From Siphonodentalium dalli (taxonomy: Eukaryota; Mollusca; Scaphopoda; Gadilida; Siphonodentaliidae): 64,000 nucleotides of DNA. The notes beneath the pieces are model-generated. The model ran no database searches and was not told the DNA's origin. It was given only the letters and a program-made list of their open reading frames with translations. Both the position numbers and the translations under genes were made by a program. The stretch's first letter is position 1. Every line of letters starts with the position of its first letter. Below are positions 26,501 through 33,970 of the stretch, in pieces. The stretch spans positions 141,442,351 through 141,506,350 of the forward strand of contig CP136062.1 in assembly GCA_032622095.1 (NCBI GenBank). Reading direction: 5' to 3'.

Positions 26501-29500
26501 TCAGAAGGATTCCTATTTAACGGAGGGAAATGTTCAGATAAAATAAGTTGGAACAAACGACCTATGGTAATGTGTTGAACTTTTTTTATCGGAGCATTTC
26601 TTACAGGATAACTAGTCATCAATGATTATCTATTTAGTATAGAAAGCAGCTGTAGAAAGGGTTATAATTCAGGTGAATAGCATCACAAAAAAAAGATACA
26701 TTTATTCTTAAAGTCATTATTGATTTCACATATGTTATGTGACAATGATTTGTTTTATTTCTAAATTTTTGTTTATGATATATCAATTTTCTGTCTCTAG
26801 GTGGATGGGGAAGATGCTCGCAACATAACAGAAAAAGAGAGTAACCAATCAAAACAAGGAATGGTCTCCAAATTCATTGAAACAAGGCGGAGAAAGCAAA
26901 TCTTAGCAAATGGTATATATTTCTTCGCTATTGCTATTAGTTCCCACATCGTAGTTACACCCCCAGTAGCAAAGTTATGAGTTAGGGTGTATACTATCAT
27001 CGACTTATCTGTATGGAAGGCCAAAATTCACCTTTATTAGCTCATTACACTTAAGCATACCGGTAATGCCATAATTCAGATTTCCACTATGCTTAAGCAT
27101 AATACCATTATGCGTAATCCCATTATCCATAAGCGTAATGCTATTACACTTTGACATATATCTACCTTAGTAAGGCGCTATGAAAACCAATTATGCTTAA
27201 GTGTAATGGAGTTTGAGAGAGGCAATTATGCTTTAGGTACTGTGTTACACTTAAGCGTAATTAGCTATTAAATGTGAATTTGGCCTCCCATATATCTGTC
27301 CCTCGATATGAACATCCAAGGCACATAATTCTCCGAGTATTTATTCCTTCATTTTCTTGTTAATTGTTTTGAAATGGGCTTATGCCCAAGCAACTTCGAT
27401 TACTCAATATTGCCTGATGGAAATACACTGAATCCAATTGTTTACTAAAACATGGCTTCTTTTGGTCAATTGATTGGTCACTTGGCACTAACAGAATATG
27501 GCATACAGTTCATTTGTGAGTTTGTTTGGCTATGTTTCATAAAATTTGGCTTTATCTCTCAACATCACAGAACCACTCATTTTCCATTCATTCCAATATT
27601 GAATATTGACAAATAGCATCCATCCAGTAGTGTCAGAATAATGTCTACCTGTCTCCATCCTCAGTCATCTCAATATTCATATGGACGGGGGTTAGCATTA
27701 GATAGAATACAAAAATGATTGACGTATTTGTGACCATTTCCAGTAAATGTTATTGCCTGTTACTGAACCATTTATTTCTTAAGATGGTGTATTGATAGCC
27801 ATAGTAATTTTCTAAATCTTTTACAAACAATGCTTCATCTTCTTCTTCAGACTAGTGTATTCAGTGAAAAGATAGACACTTAACAAGTGCACACATTTGT
27901 TTTTTTTTTCAGAAAAGAAATTGTTTGTGGCATTTGGCATTTTCAAGACAAAAACAATTTGAAAATTAATTTATGTGAACTATAATAAACCAGTGGGTGT
28001 ACTGGTAGGGATAACGATATCAGCTTTTGAGATTTCCTGAAGAATTCAGATACATTTCGATATAATTTAGATTTTAGAAATATTTTTTCTACTCAAAAAC
28101 ATGTCTCCTAAGTCTGAATCATGGATTGCCTCCCTTTGGATCTGAACAGTGATGACTATAGGATAGGTCTTATCTTATTTCTCAATACAATACAGTATTA
28201 CAAGTTCTGTAACAAACATATGTTTTTGTAATGTATGGAGTGCTGTGGCCAATGATGGCTGTCTTCCAGACACTCCTGTAATTAATCAAAGTATATAATC
28301 AACAAAACACAAACAAACTTTAGTTTGGAAAAGATTTAAAGTTTACTGTAAATGAAAATCTGTGGCATCAATTATTTTTGAAATCATAGCAGTGAGCAGT
28401 TCTAATTAAAATTAGACTCTCAAATGAGCTACGTGTTACATAGTCTAAAGGATTTCACAATCAATCACATAACCACCGGTATAAATAGCGTCTGCCTCCA
28501 ATCCCTGCAGTATGATGTCACAGTGCACAGATAGTGTTACGATTGGCAGATATCTCCTCTCGGTTTCTTCGTTTATCAAGCTGGTGTGAACTGTTGAAAT
28601 TTTTGGAAACCTTTAATTCTATTCTCCTTTCTTGGTATTGGACAATTCTGGACTTTTTGTACATGCTTTTAGTGTTTAATTAGTTTTCGTAATCTTTAAT
28701 TTTGTGAACACTGTGTGAAGTTATCAATGTTACATCAAATTTATTGCACTATGTGGCGAATCGACATCGCTGCATAGGAATTCCAACAATCGCCTGATTG
28801 GCTTCATCGCTTTATCATTAAACGTTATGATTGGCTGACGCTGATATAATGCTTCGTCACAGGCAATGGAAATCCCCACTATTTTCTTTAGAATCTGTAG
28901 TGTGTCGCTTGTTTGAGTGTCTAATTTTAATTAGAACTGAGCAGGGATGAACTGAGATTTCTGCAAGATTAACAAAAATTGTCACCTCAGGGCCATCTTT
29001 TAAATCATTCAAGGCAGGAGCAGCATTAACCCTTCCATGACTGGAGCTTCATGAAATTTTGAGAAAACCCTGTGCCAATGCATTGTCTTATATATGCAAG
29101 TCTCCCACAGGGAACCTTGCCTATACAAGAGAATACATGACTTAACAATATTTACCTTGACCTTGTAAGCCAGTGCATTCTCTTATATATGTTAGGCTCC
29201 CTATGGGACACTCGCATATATAAGAGAATGTACTGGCACAGTATCTTTAATGCTGCACCAGCCCAGCTCCCACCATGATAGGGTTAAAGATCCTGTGCCA
29301 GTGCATTCTCTTATATATGCGAGTACATGTATCCAATAGGGAGCCTCGCATATATAACAGAATGCACTGGCTTACAAGGTAAAGGTAAACATTGTTAGGT
29401 TAATGTATTCTCTTATATATGTGAGGCTCCCTGTGGGAGACTCGCATATAGAAGAGAATGCATTGGCACAGGGTTTTCGCAAAATTTCAGGAAATTCCAG

Positions 29501-31781
29501 TCATGGCATGGTTAATTCTGTATTTGAGTTTGAATGAGAATACACTGCAGTGCTGACAGTACATGTGCTATATATACCTCTTTCTATTTTAGAATCCTGC
29601 TTTTCATGTGATGCTAACTTTTCATCGTTTCTGAAGAGAAGGGTATGTATTGATTTAAAAATTGGTGCAGAAATGTTACCAAATACTTGTATGATGTATC
29701 TAATTATGAGCACAGAAGCTTTTATAAAGTGATCTTAGATATGGTTTGTGCTGATGTTTGCCAGATGCAAAAGTAATTTACATTTGGCAAAAGTTTTGGC
29801 AAGTGAAACTTCAAGACCTCAATGAAGTAGAAGGTATTTTTTTGCTGTTCCAGTCACATCTAGGCATGGCTTATGCAGCTTAGGAAAAGGGGGTAAAAAT
29901 AGTTTAATCTTGTCATTGCTGTATTTCTGGAAGTAATATATTTGCATGTGTCAGTACTAAAATGAGGTAATGTAAAAAGACATACAGTAATGCTCTAATT
30001 AATCGGGAAGAGCTTTCCGATCAATGGCAACAAGCCATATTTCCGACTAAATCCTGAAAAGTTACCCATAATTCTGCTGTGGTTAAGAGGTTGATTAATT
30101 AAAGCATTACTGAATACACCCATTATACACCCATAACAAATGTCTTTGAAATATAAATTGTCAATGAATAAGACTCAAAATGTCGGGCCAGCGCTAACTC
30201 TGCTCTTAAGAGCTTGACTCATAATTATCCAAAGTTTCTTTTTACAGCATACTGACAGTCACCAGGAAGGCAGTTATTTTTGAACATATTGTATACTCCA
30301 AATTATAATATTGAAGTTTTATATCCTATCTTCCTTGTACTCATAATATGAATCTGTTTGTGGAGTATTCCTCATGTTGCTTATAGCCATGATATTGAAT
30401 GTATTTGGATTTTTGTGATAAACCTTGTGTGGTCTAAATGCCATTCATCTTGGGATAAATTATTTTTTCATATTTTCAGTATTACTGTCGGCACTGTGGA
30501 AATAACTTCTGTTCAAAGTGCTGTAATCATAAGGTACCAAGATCAATGTTTGGAGCAACAGGTAATATTTTAATATCACCTTTTATTTTATTCATTTTGT
30601 GAATGTTGTCATAAATTCCCAGTCAGGATGATTTGTCATAAATCTCTATTTCCCATGTTCCTGAAAAAAGGTACATTAATTAGGACATGCAAATTAAATT
30701 TCCTGTTTCACAGGTTTAAATTTAATTTTTTAATTCCGGGGCACATGCCAATGAAGCATTCCACCCTTGGCTCAGCTAGCTTTGGGTTTAATTCACAGTT
30801 TCAAAGAAATGTCCATAAAAGTTAGTTGCTAGTTTGCATGTCATTTATTTCGTAAATAATAACCCAATAAAATATAATTTTTACTGAGATTGCAGACACA
30901 ATTCATCACCACGGTCGTGTATGAATCAACATTTGAATCTAGAAACAGGTATGTTCTATCTCAGTTTCGAGCAAGTTGGTATAAAAATGAACCGCAATTA
31001 TTTGGTATTGATTTTAATTTTTTCAGACATAAAATGCGTATACACATGTACTCTCAGGGCTTCGGGACCATGCGTGTGGGCCTGATAAAGGGGAAATTGA
31101 CTTTGCATGGCCTTATCACTGTAAGATATGACAAAGGGCTCGGGGCTCAGATACAATGCTGTTAATGCTGAGAGTATTACAGCTGAAGAATCGGCTCATA
31201 TCACATACCTAAAATTAATCCCAGTCAGTTATATAAGTATACATTGGAATGGTTTATTATTCATCTGGAGGGGTGTTCAGTTAATAAAAGCAGATGAAAG
31301 ACCGAAAAACAGATAATACATATTCATATTCATATGTGGAAATGTTCATATGATAACCTATGGTCATTTGTTGAACTTTTATCTGAACATTTCCAAAGGG
31401 AACTACTTATCAATGAATATTTAGAAAGGGTTAACTAACATCTGCGAAAAGTTAACCAAGAGCACAATATGTATGGACGAGTGTCTGATCAATAGGAAAT
31501 TGGTTTTCTGAAGGAATGACTGAAGTATGCATATTCTTTCAGAGCCAACCATACTATTGACCTATGAAATAAAAAGGTACTTTCCACTAGATTTTAGTTA
31601 GCTGTATCCTATATATTTTTTGTGATCTTTATATTGAGAAATATCCTGATGCAAATCCATATCATTATTTTTAGCCCCAGCAGCTCAGACAGAGACAGTT
31701 CTCGTTTGTAACATCTGCCATAAGCTGCTTGTGTCCGAAGAGGATAAAGTCCAAGAATCAGCAAAAGATAAAGACACATGA
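10557..31781 (+). CDS. ZFYVE27: ZFYVE27 (protrudin), complete gene of 11 coding exons
   Basis: Joined exons: 10557-10714, 11448-11518, 12321-12492, 13067-13162, 15544-15656, 22429-22520, 23279-23341, 26801-26912, 29593-29642, 30480-30561 and 31675-31781. All junctions are GT..AG with matching phases, giving 371 residues. Protrudin is an ER membrane protein that shapes tubular ER and links ER to endosomes and kinesin for outward transport. Two adjacent membrane segments lie at about 58-74 and 77-97, and a hydrophobic hairpin at about 171-195. An acidic EEEFSEVDGED stretch (250-260) sits where mammalian protrudin has its VAP-binding FFAT motif. A C-terminal FYVE-type finger (295-351) has C295/C298, C312/C315, C320/C323 and C348/C351. 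As in mammals, the finger lacks the canonical basic RKHHCR signature. Introns are filled with transposons. The identification is strong; the FFAT assignment is inference. Confidence 0.93.
11448..11518 (+). CDS. ZFYVE27: ZFYVE27 exon 2 (first membrane segment)
   Basis: Acceptor TTACAG|ATGG and donor AAAG|GTAGGG. It encodes the aromatic/aliphatic run WRYPIITGCLWLLFNIGCFL, the first predicted membrane segment (residues 54-76). The phase (2 in, 1 out) fits its neighbours. Confidence 0.9.
11519..12320. repeat. ZFYVE27 intron 2 with a dispersed repeat
   Basis: Within this intron, about 11605-11975 resembles 13605-13860. Both carry a GTCTGTCCATC-rich head, a 'tattttatctg..accaaa' phrase, 'aaattaggggtatatcac/gatattctttg' and a tail reading 'tgctcttgtta'. 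It is a dispersed repeat with no coding content. The rest of the intron has no feature. Confidence 0.6.
12321..12492 (+). CDS. ZFYVE27: ZFYVE27 exon 3 (second membrane segment)
   Basis: Acceptor CTTTTTAG|GTGC and donor TTCAG|GTACCA. It encodes AVFTLVAFAVILVSSASLF, the second membrane segment, followed by a cytosolic stretch with HTRILDKFLPRTEQE. Residues 77-133 plus two bases. Confidence 0.9.
12798..12986. mobile_element. TA-target foldback MITE, copy B
   Basis: Flanked by TA on both sides (12796-12797 and 12987-12988). It begins CAGTAATGCCCTAAATAATC and ends with the reverse complement. The two arms are nearly perfect inverted copies, but the left arm has lost the CTTGTTGCCATTCATC part near the centre. 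It sits in ZFYVE27 intron 3. Confidence 0.88.
13067..13162 (+). CDS. ZFYVE27: ZFYVE27 exon 4
   Basis: Acceptor TTTACAG|CCTG and donor CTCAG|GTGAGT. It encodes SLMQVYDFIEKCNEYMAHFY and onwards to residue 165, a soluble amphipathic segment between the membrane regions. Phase 2 in and out. Confidence 0.9.
13163..15543. other. ZFYVE27 intron 4 (repeats inside)
   Basis: About 13605-13860 is a second copy of the repeat in intron 2. About 14467-14950 is a copy of the TTATACCCCCC element, expanded by a C-run at 14472-14503. The remaining sequence shows no exon. Confidence 0.6.
14467..14950. repeat. TTATACCCCCC-type dispersed repeat, copy 1
   Basis: The head is TTATACCCCC, then a run of 32 C (14472-14503), then GCAACATAGTTGTTGGGGGG and TATACTGGAATCAGC, followed by GTCCGTCCGTCC. 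The tail 'tttactgacatgtgaaacat' matches the tail at about 21590. Other copies are at 20904-21664 and 50281-50870. The head can fold into a hairpin (ATACCCCCC against GGGGGGTAT). Confidence 0.75.
15544..15656 (+). CDS. ZFYVE27: ZFYVE27 exon 5 (membrane hairpin)
   Basis: Acceptor TTTTGCAG|GTTTC and donor GCAAA|GTAAGC. It encodes the strongly hydrophobic SFFLVLVVFPTRWIFIIFTN and NWFFLGSEDIVQ (residues 166-203), the intramembrane hairpin of protrudin. The central proline is consistent with a re-entrant loop. Confidence 0.92.
15805..17420 (+). pseudogene. Degenerate LINE reverse-transcriptase fragment in ZFYVE27 intron 5
   Basis: The translated frames give pieces of a non-LTR reverse transcriptase. 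These are an EKAF..VVWHKSLLRKL segment (about 15880-15925), then the ORF at 15957-16196 with QGIRQGDKLSAMLY (a box typical of these enzymes). The active-site ADD is mutated, reading CADMM near residue 73-77. A C-terminal zinc-binding-like CPLCNLTDEERTHFVSQC lies at about 17167-17220. Stops and frame changes interrupt it throughout, and no endonuclease domain is present. It is a dead 5'-truncated insertion in the same orientation as the host gene. I cannot assign the clade. Confidence 0.8.
17691..17842. mobile_element. TA-target MITE (152 bp)
   Basis: Flanked by TA (17689-17690 and 17843-17844). It begins CAGTTTTTTTTT and ends AAAAAACTG. The inner arms are also inverted: ATATCTCATTAGTGTCTGGA on the left against TCCAGACACGAATGAGAT on the right. 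Probably a Tc1/mariner-type foldback MITE. Confidence 0.75.
17845..18816. other. Intronic stretch with no recognised feature
   Basis: Part of ZFYVE27 intron 5. A small palindrome near 18133-18175 (GTATAGCTACAATGAAAT facing ATTTCACTGTAGCTTC) is the only structure seen. No exon or element boundary was recognised. Confidence 0.35.
18821..19211. mobile_element. Double-hairpin MITE with a different TIR (391 bp)
   Basis: TTAA lies on both sides (18817-18820 and 19212-19215). The left end is CCCTTTACCCAACAGAACGG and the right end is the reverse complement of CCCTTTACCCAACAAAACGG. Inside are two complete hairpins, 18848-18914 and about 18996-19064. Their arms are the same CCAATGCATTCTCTTATATA and GCGAG used by the elements with CCCTTTCATGAC ends. 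The shared hairpins with unlike ends are notable. Confidence 0.88.
19498..20040. mobile_element. Cluster of overlapping TTAA-type MITE fragments
   Basis: Starts with TTTAACCCTTTTTAAACTAAATGG, resembling the CCCTTTCTATACTAAATGG family (26390-26661). It passes into a partial double-hairpin element (about 19608-19720, GAGCCTTGCATATATAAGAG onward). That part ends TATGAAAGGG|TTAA at about 19747-19756. A further degraded CCCTTTCTATAC-family copy follows to about 20038. It reads as nested or recombined insertions. Confidence 0.55.
20041..20903. other. Intronic stretch, no gene
   Basis: Part of ZFYVE27 intron 5. No exon. A segment near 20320-20410 (a reversed version of phrases at 10080-10260, such as GGGGCCACA and GCCTGTTTCAGC) indicates a second copy of a dispersed repeat in opposite orientation. 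Confidence 0.4.
20904..21664. repeat. TTATACCCCCC-type dispersed repeat, copy 2
   Basis: The head TTATACCCCCCGCAACGAAG folds against AGGGGGGTATAC, followed by GTCCGTCCGTC runs. The body is a tandem array of about 150-170-bp units marked by TGCACCTGCGATTATGACG near 21067, 21222 and 21394. Each unit includes 'tttttcgacttagaa' and 'gcttttattcctacattttt'. The tail contains GGGGGGTATCCGTAGTCCCA. No coding capacity. Confidence 0.8.
22240..22388 (+). mobile_element. 3' tail of a non-LTR retrotransposon
   Basis: A segment with GGAAGACAGCCCAGCAGGGC is followed by TGTATTGTAAATAAAATTA and then a short tandem run of ATCCT (22363-22388). A polyadenylation-like AATAAA followed by a 5-bp microsatellite is the usual look of a 5'-truncated LINE tail. 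No reverse transcriptase remains in this piece. Confidence 0.6.
22429..22520 (+). CDS. ZFYVE27: ZFYVE27 exon 6
   Basis: Acceptor TTTTTCAG|ATCTC and donor ATCG|GTGAAT. It encodes NLYGHGNSLLKTYTGKSLPD and onwards to residue 234, the start of the long cytosolic region after the hairpin. Phase 1 in, 0 out. Confidence 0.85.
22521..23278. repeat. ZFYVE27 intron 6, derived from the TAGCTCAAC repeat family
   Basis: Phrases such as GCCATCTTGGATTTTAC, TTTGTATGACTAA and 'catgccaca..ctttatccgat' recur here. The end 'actgggctacagtgtcattg' matches the right flank of the arrays at 51857 and 61020. It is an older, divergent member of that family. No exon is present. Confidence 0.6.
23279..23341 (+). CDS. 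ZFYVE27: ZFYVE27 exon 7 (acidic region)
   Basis: Acceptor TTTAACAG|GTTG and donor GAA|GTAAGA. A 21-residue exon (235-255) rich in Glu, Asp and Lys, ending EEEFSE. The acidic run continues into exon 8 and is where an FFAT-like VAP-binding motif would be expected. Phase 0 on both sides, so it could be skipped without a frameshift. Confidence 0.82.
23839..25716. mobile_element. Palindrome-array element P2 (1878 bp)
   Basis: An exact 6-bp target duplication TGGATC flanks it (23833-23838 and 25717-25722). Terminal inverted repeats begin TATGGGAGGCCAAATTCAC and continue through ATTTAATATTGAATTGAGC. Both end zones (about 23870-23970 and 25490-25685) are arrays of TTGCGCTTAAGCGCAA palindromes. An isolated one lies near 24119-24136. 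The core holds a nested inverted-repeat element (24583-24930) and unrecognised AT-rich sequence. No transposase is visible. It lies in ZFYVE27 intron 7. Confidence 0.9.
24583..24930. mobile_element. Inverted-repeat element nested in P2 (348 bp)
   Basis: A 22-bp terminal inverted repeat begins TGTGGGGCGATTCCATTCAT at 24583 and is exactly reversed at 24909-24930. There is no protein frame of note inside. Target duplication is unclear. It is probably a MITE that inserted into P2 or part of P2's core. Confidence 0.7.
26390..26661. mobile_element. TTAA-type MITE, CCCTTTCTATACTAAATGG family
   Basis: TTAA (26386-26389) precedes CCCTTTCTATACTAAATGG. The right end has TTTAGTATAGAAAG, a short insertion, then GAAAGGG and a decayed TTATAA. 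The body contains 'aaatgttcagataaaataag' facing 'cggagcatttc', a foldback. Relatives end at 39408 (GTATAGAAAGGG|TTAA) and 31430 (TTAGAAAGGG|TTAA). Confidence 0.65.
26801..26912 (+). CDS. ZFYVE27: ZFYVE27 exon 8
   Basis: Acceptor TGTCTCTAG|GTGG and donor AAATG|GTATAT. It encodes VDGEDARNITEKESNQSKQG and onwards to residue 292, a charged linker before the FYVE-type finger. The basic tail ETRRRKQILAN lies just ahead of the zinc finger. Confidence 0.88.
27012..27292. mobile_element. Palindrome-array element P3 (281 bp)
   Basis: An exact 6-bp target duplication TATCTG flanks it (27006-27011 and 27293-27298). Ends are TATGGAAGGCCAAAATTCAC on the left and the reverse complement of TATGGGAGGCCAAATTCAC on the right. 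The interior holds divergent palindromes such as TATGCTTAAGCATA-like and TTACACTTAAGCGTAA. It is a short relative of P1 and P2, in ZFYVE27 intron 8. Confidence 0.87.
27299..28396. other. Intronic stretch, no recognised feature
   Basis: Part of ZFYVE27 intron 8. No exon-like frame flanked by splice sites was recognised, and no element ends were found. A TCCATCC-rich bit near 27620-27660 may be remnant repeat. Confidence 0.35.
28397..28939. mobile_element. TIR element with promoter-like interior (543 bp)
   Basis: The left end CAGTTCTAATTAAAATTAGA and its continuation CTCTCAAA are reversed at 28912-28939 with one mismatch, giving 28-bp inverted repeats. The interior carries GGTATAAATAGCG (TATA-like) near 28479 and 'cctgcagtatgatgtcacag'. 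A related segment with 'cctgcagtatgacgtcacat' lies at about 52310-52560. No coding capacity is visible. Target duplication was not identified with confidence. Confidence 0.7.
29030..29283. mobile_element. Double-hairpin MITE, copy 4
   Basis: TTAA (29026-29029), then CCCTTCCATGACTGGAGC. The right end ACCATGATAGGG is followed by TTAA (29284-29287). Two hairpins lie at about 29077-29135 and 29170-29235; the first is eroded. An inverted copy is immediately adjacent and shares the TTAA. Confidence 0.82.
29288..29511. mobile_element. Double-hairpin MITE, copy 5 (reverse orientation)
   Basis: Runs in the opposite direction to copy 4, from AGATCCTGTGCCAGTGCATT to 'cctgaaattttgcgaaaacc' reversed, ending TCCAGTCATGGCATGG|TTAA (29512-29515). 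It has lost its first end (the CAGCTCCCGTCATGAAAGGG part). Two hairpins are present; one loop is enlarged with TACATGTATC. Tail-to-tail with copy 4. Confidence 0.8.
29593..29642 (+). CDS. ZFYVE27: ZFYVE27 exon 9 (start of FYVE-type finger)
   Basis: Acceptor CTATTTTAG|AATCC and donor AGG|GTATGT. It encodes ESCFSCDANFSSFLKRR (residues 293-309), with the first zinc-ligand pair C295 and C298. Phase 1 in, 0 out. Confidence 0.92.
29985..30112. mobile_element. TA-target foldback MITE, copy C (partial)
   Basis: TA (29983-29984) precedes CAGTAATGCTCTAATTAATC. The right end is the reverse complement but without an intact TA. Most of the left arm is deleted, so the right arm is almost alone. It lies in ZFYVE27 intron 9. 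Confidence 0.8.
30480..30561 (+). CDS. ZFYVE27: ZFYVE27 exon 10 (core of FYVE-type finger)
   Basis: Acceptor TATTTTCAG|TATT and donor ACAG|GTAATA. It encodes YYCRHCGNNFCSKCCNHKVP and RSMFGAT (residues 310-336), with ligands C312, C315, C320 and C323. This segment aligns with the mammalian protrudin finger and lacks the full RKHHCR motif of classical PI3P-binding FYVE domains. Confidence 0.95.
30562..31674. other. ZFYVE27 intron 10 with a MITE remnant
   Basis: About 31210-31430 is a member of the CCCTTTCTATAC family: it contains 'ggaaatgttca' facing 'tgaacatttcc' and ends TTTAGAAAGGG|TTAA. Its left end is decayed (AATTAATCCCAGTCAGTTAT). The remainder of the intron shows nothing. Confidence 0.5.
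31675..31781 (+). CDS. ZFYVE27: ZFYVE27 exon 11 (last coding exon)
   Basis: Acceptor TATTTTTAG|CCCC. It encodes APAAQTETVLVCNICHKLLV then a short charged tail ending DKDT and TGA at 31779-31781. C348 and C351 complete the zinc finger. The tail is close in length to that of mammalian protrudin. Confidence 0.94.
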
Positions 31782-33483
31782 GAGCAATACTACATGACAT
31801 CACCTCTATGTATGTCTGGTTACTCACCCCAAGAATCAGCTCAGACAATGAGTCAAAAGCTGGAAGGGAAAAAGGATAGGGTCATGACGTGGCTATTCGA
31901 GAATAGCATGACCAAAGTTCGACAAACTACCAAAGGACCCGAGAGTCTCTTATGTGATTTGCGATCTTAATACATATTGTATGAGTTATTGATATGATTT
32001 TATATTGCTTTAAACAACAATGACCAAGTTCGAAGTATCAAGCGATACAACTCATTGGTGGGAGAAGGTGTTTATTTTATAAAATAGAAGCTATTTAGAT
32101 CAAATTATCAAAGTTTATCATGTCTCAGATTCCTATTTCAACTGATAGACCATTGAGCATTGAAATCATTTTTGAAGACATAGATAGAACGAAACAAGTG
32201 GTTAACTGTATTGCATGAGTTTGTTTTGATGCTATGGTAAAATGAGAACCATATGACAAGCGAGTGCAGTAACGTTAACATGTTCACATAATTATGTTGC
32301 TCTATGTTAATTTGTTAATTGCACACTCTGAAGATTGACGTCAACTATAATCTGTTTGTATTGTTCAAGGACAAGAGAAAACATTTTATTGAATATTTTT
32401 TAATGATCTGAATTTTGCTGTATTTCGCAAAAAGAAACCAATTGGTGTGCAATCAAGATTAGTAAATCTATATAAAGTGGAAGAGATAAATCGGCTAAAA
32501 GCAGTATATCCCAGTAATAACTTTTTCTGTGGATTTTCTTGCCTAATAATCGATTATATTGATTTCTTGCCTAATAATCGATATGCCCTGAATCCTCCAT
32601 GTCCCACACGGTATGGTGTTATGGCTTTATCTAAATTGACCAATGAGATTTTGAGACTATAATCAGAGGTAACACAAGAGAGTTGAAAATCATCACTGCT
32701 CCAGTTGGAATAGATAAACATGTACACTTTATTCTAATTTCCATTTCGATCATGGCTCCTCTGTACAAATTGAACTTGCTTGCTTTGCTTCATAGTTGAC
32801 CAATTACCATTTTGAATCATTTTTCTCTGGCAGTGCGTGATTGTTTCACTTATTTCCTAGAAATGTTGATAGGGACCAGCCCAGAGTTACAAATGATGTT
32901 GAAGCACTGCTAAGAGATTCTTCAGTCTTATATTTACATCATTAAATCACCATACACATAACACTGAAACATCTGCATTTAAAGCATGCTTTATTTTCTA
33001 GTAGTACAGCAGAATAAATTTGATTCAGGCGATATGCCTGATTTTCATTTAATCAAAACTTTCTTTTGACTTAAAGACATAGTATGGTCTTGTTCATGCA
33101 TGTGAAAGTAATAAGTTAGTACAATGTTAGTTAGCGACAAACTAACGAAAATGATTTCGCCATCAAGAGTCACTGCATTTAATTAATATATAAGAATGAC
33201 TATGTATGTTGTCTGTTTGGATATAATATTTGTAAAATAACTACTTTAAGCAAGATTATTCTCCATTTCTATTTGATCACTCTACTGGAGTGTTTCACAT
33301 CACTTTGAGTAAAAGTAAATTTGATATAGATGGAATGTTACATGCTCGTCCCAACATCTGCATGTGAGAGATATACTATCAAATTGAAATTCATCCTGCA
33401 TGCCTAGCCAAACATCAAAAAGTCACTTGATGTTTTACTATGATATCACATCAATCAGAGGGTGATTGATCAAGTTTTTTTTA
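31782..33483 (+). other. Probable ZFYVE27 3' UTR and downstream sequence
   Basis: The sequence after the stop is non-coding and free of recognisable elements for over 1 kb. AATAAA at 33013-33018 is a possible polyadenylation signal, but other candidates exist and the transcript end cannot be fixed from sequence. About 33090-33320 holds phrases in reverse orientation of 15040-15200 (for example 'tttcgttagtttatcgcaga' relatives), so a dispersed repeat is probably included. Confidence 0.4.
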
Positions 33484-33970
33484 GCTCAACTTGATGAAGT
33501 AATGTTTGGGCTATTGCCATGGGTTGGCATCCGTGCATGCATCCATGTGTTGTCAACAAATTCCTTTTGCATACCCTACAAGTAACATCTCTCATACGAT
33601 CGTCACCAAATTTCATATGTATCTTTGGGAGCCATCAAAAAACATGACAGCCAGCAGTCATCTTGCATTTTACATTTGAATCCATTGGCACACACTGCAG
33701 CCCACATTTATTAGAGAATTGTTTTGAAAAGTAACAGGCATGTTTAGGATCACCTCTAGATGGGAGCTATTGAATTTGAACGAGTTTCGATGAAATACAT
33801 GGTGTCCGGCAGCCATCTTTGATTTTACTCTTTGCATGACAAAATCCTTTGGTACACTCTACAGACCACATCACTTATCACCAAACTTCATATGGGTCTT
33901 GTGGGTGACCACTAGATCAGAGCCATCAAATTTTTCCGAATTTCTTTGAAAAACATGGTTGTCATTAATA
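33484..33970. repeat. TAGCTCAAC family repeat, divergent copy
   Basis: Starts TTTTAGCTCAACTTGATGAAG and continues with 'gggctattgccatgg' and three diverged units with CAGCCATCTTGGATTT-like phrases (CAGCAGTCATCTTGCATTTT, GGCAGCCATCTTTGATTTTA). It is older than the arrays at 50.9 and 58.3 kb. The right end is not resolved. Confidence 0.65.

Noticed and set aside
31128-31316. Small plus-strand frames in ZFYVE27 intron 10
   Set aside because: They overlap a MITE remnant, break the splice phase of exons 10 and 11, and lack family similarity.
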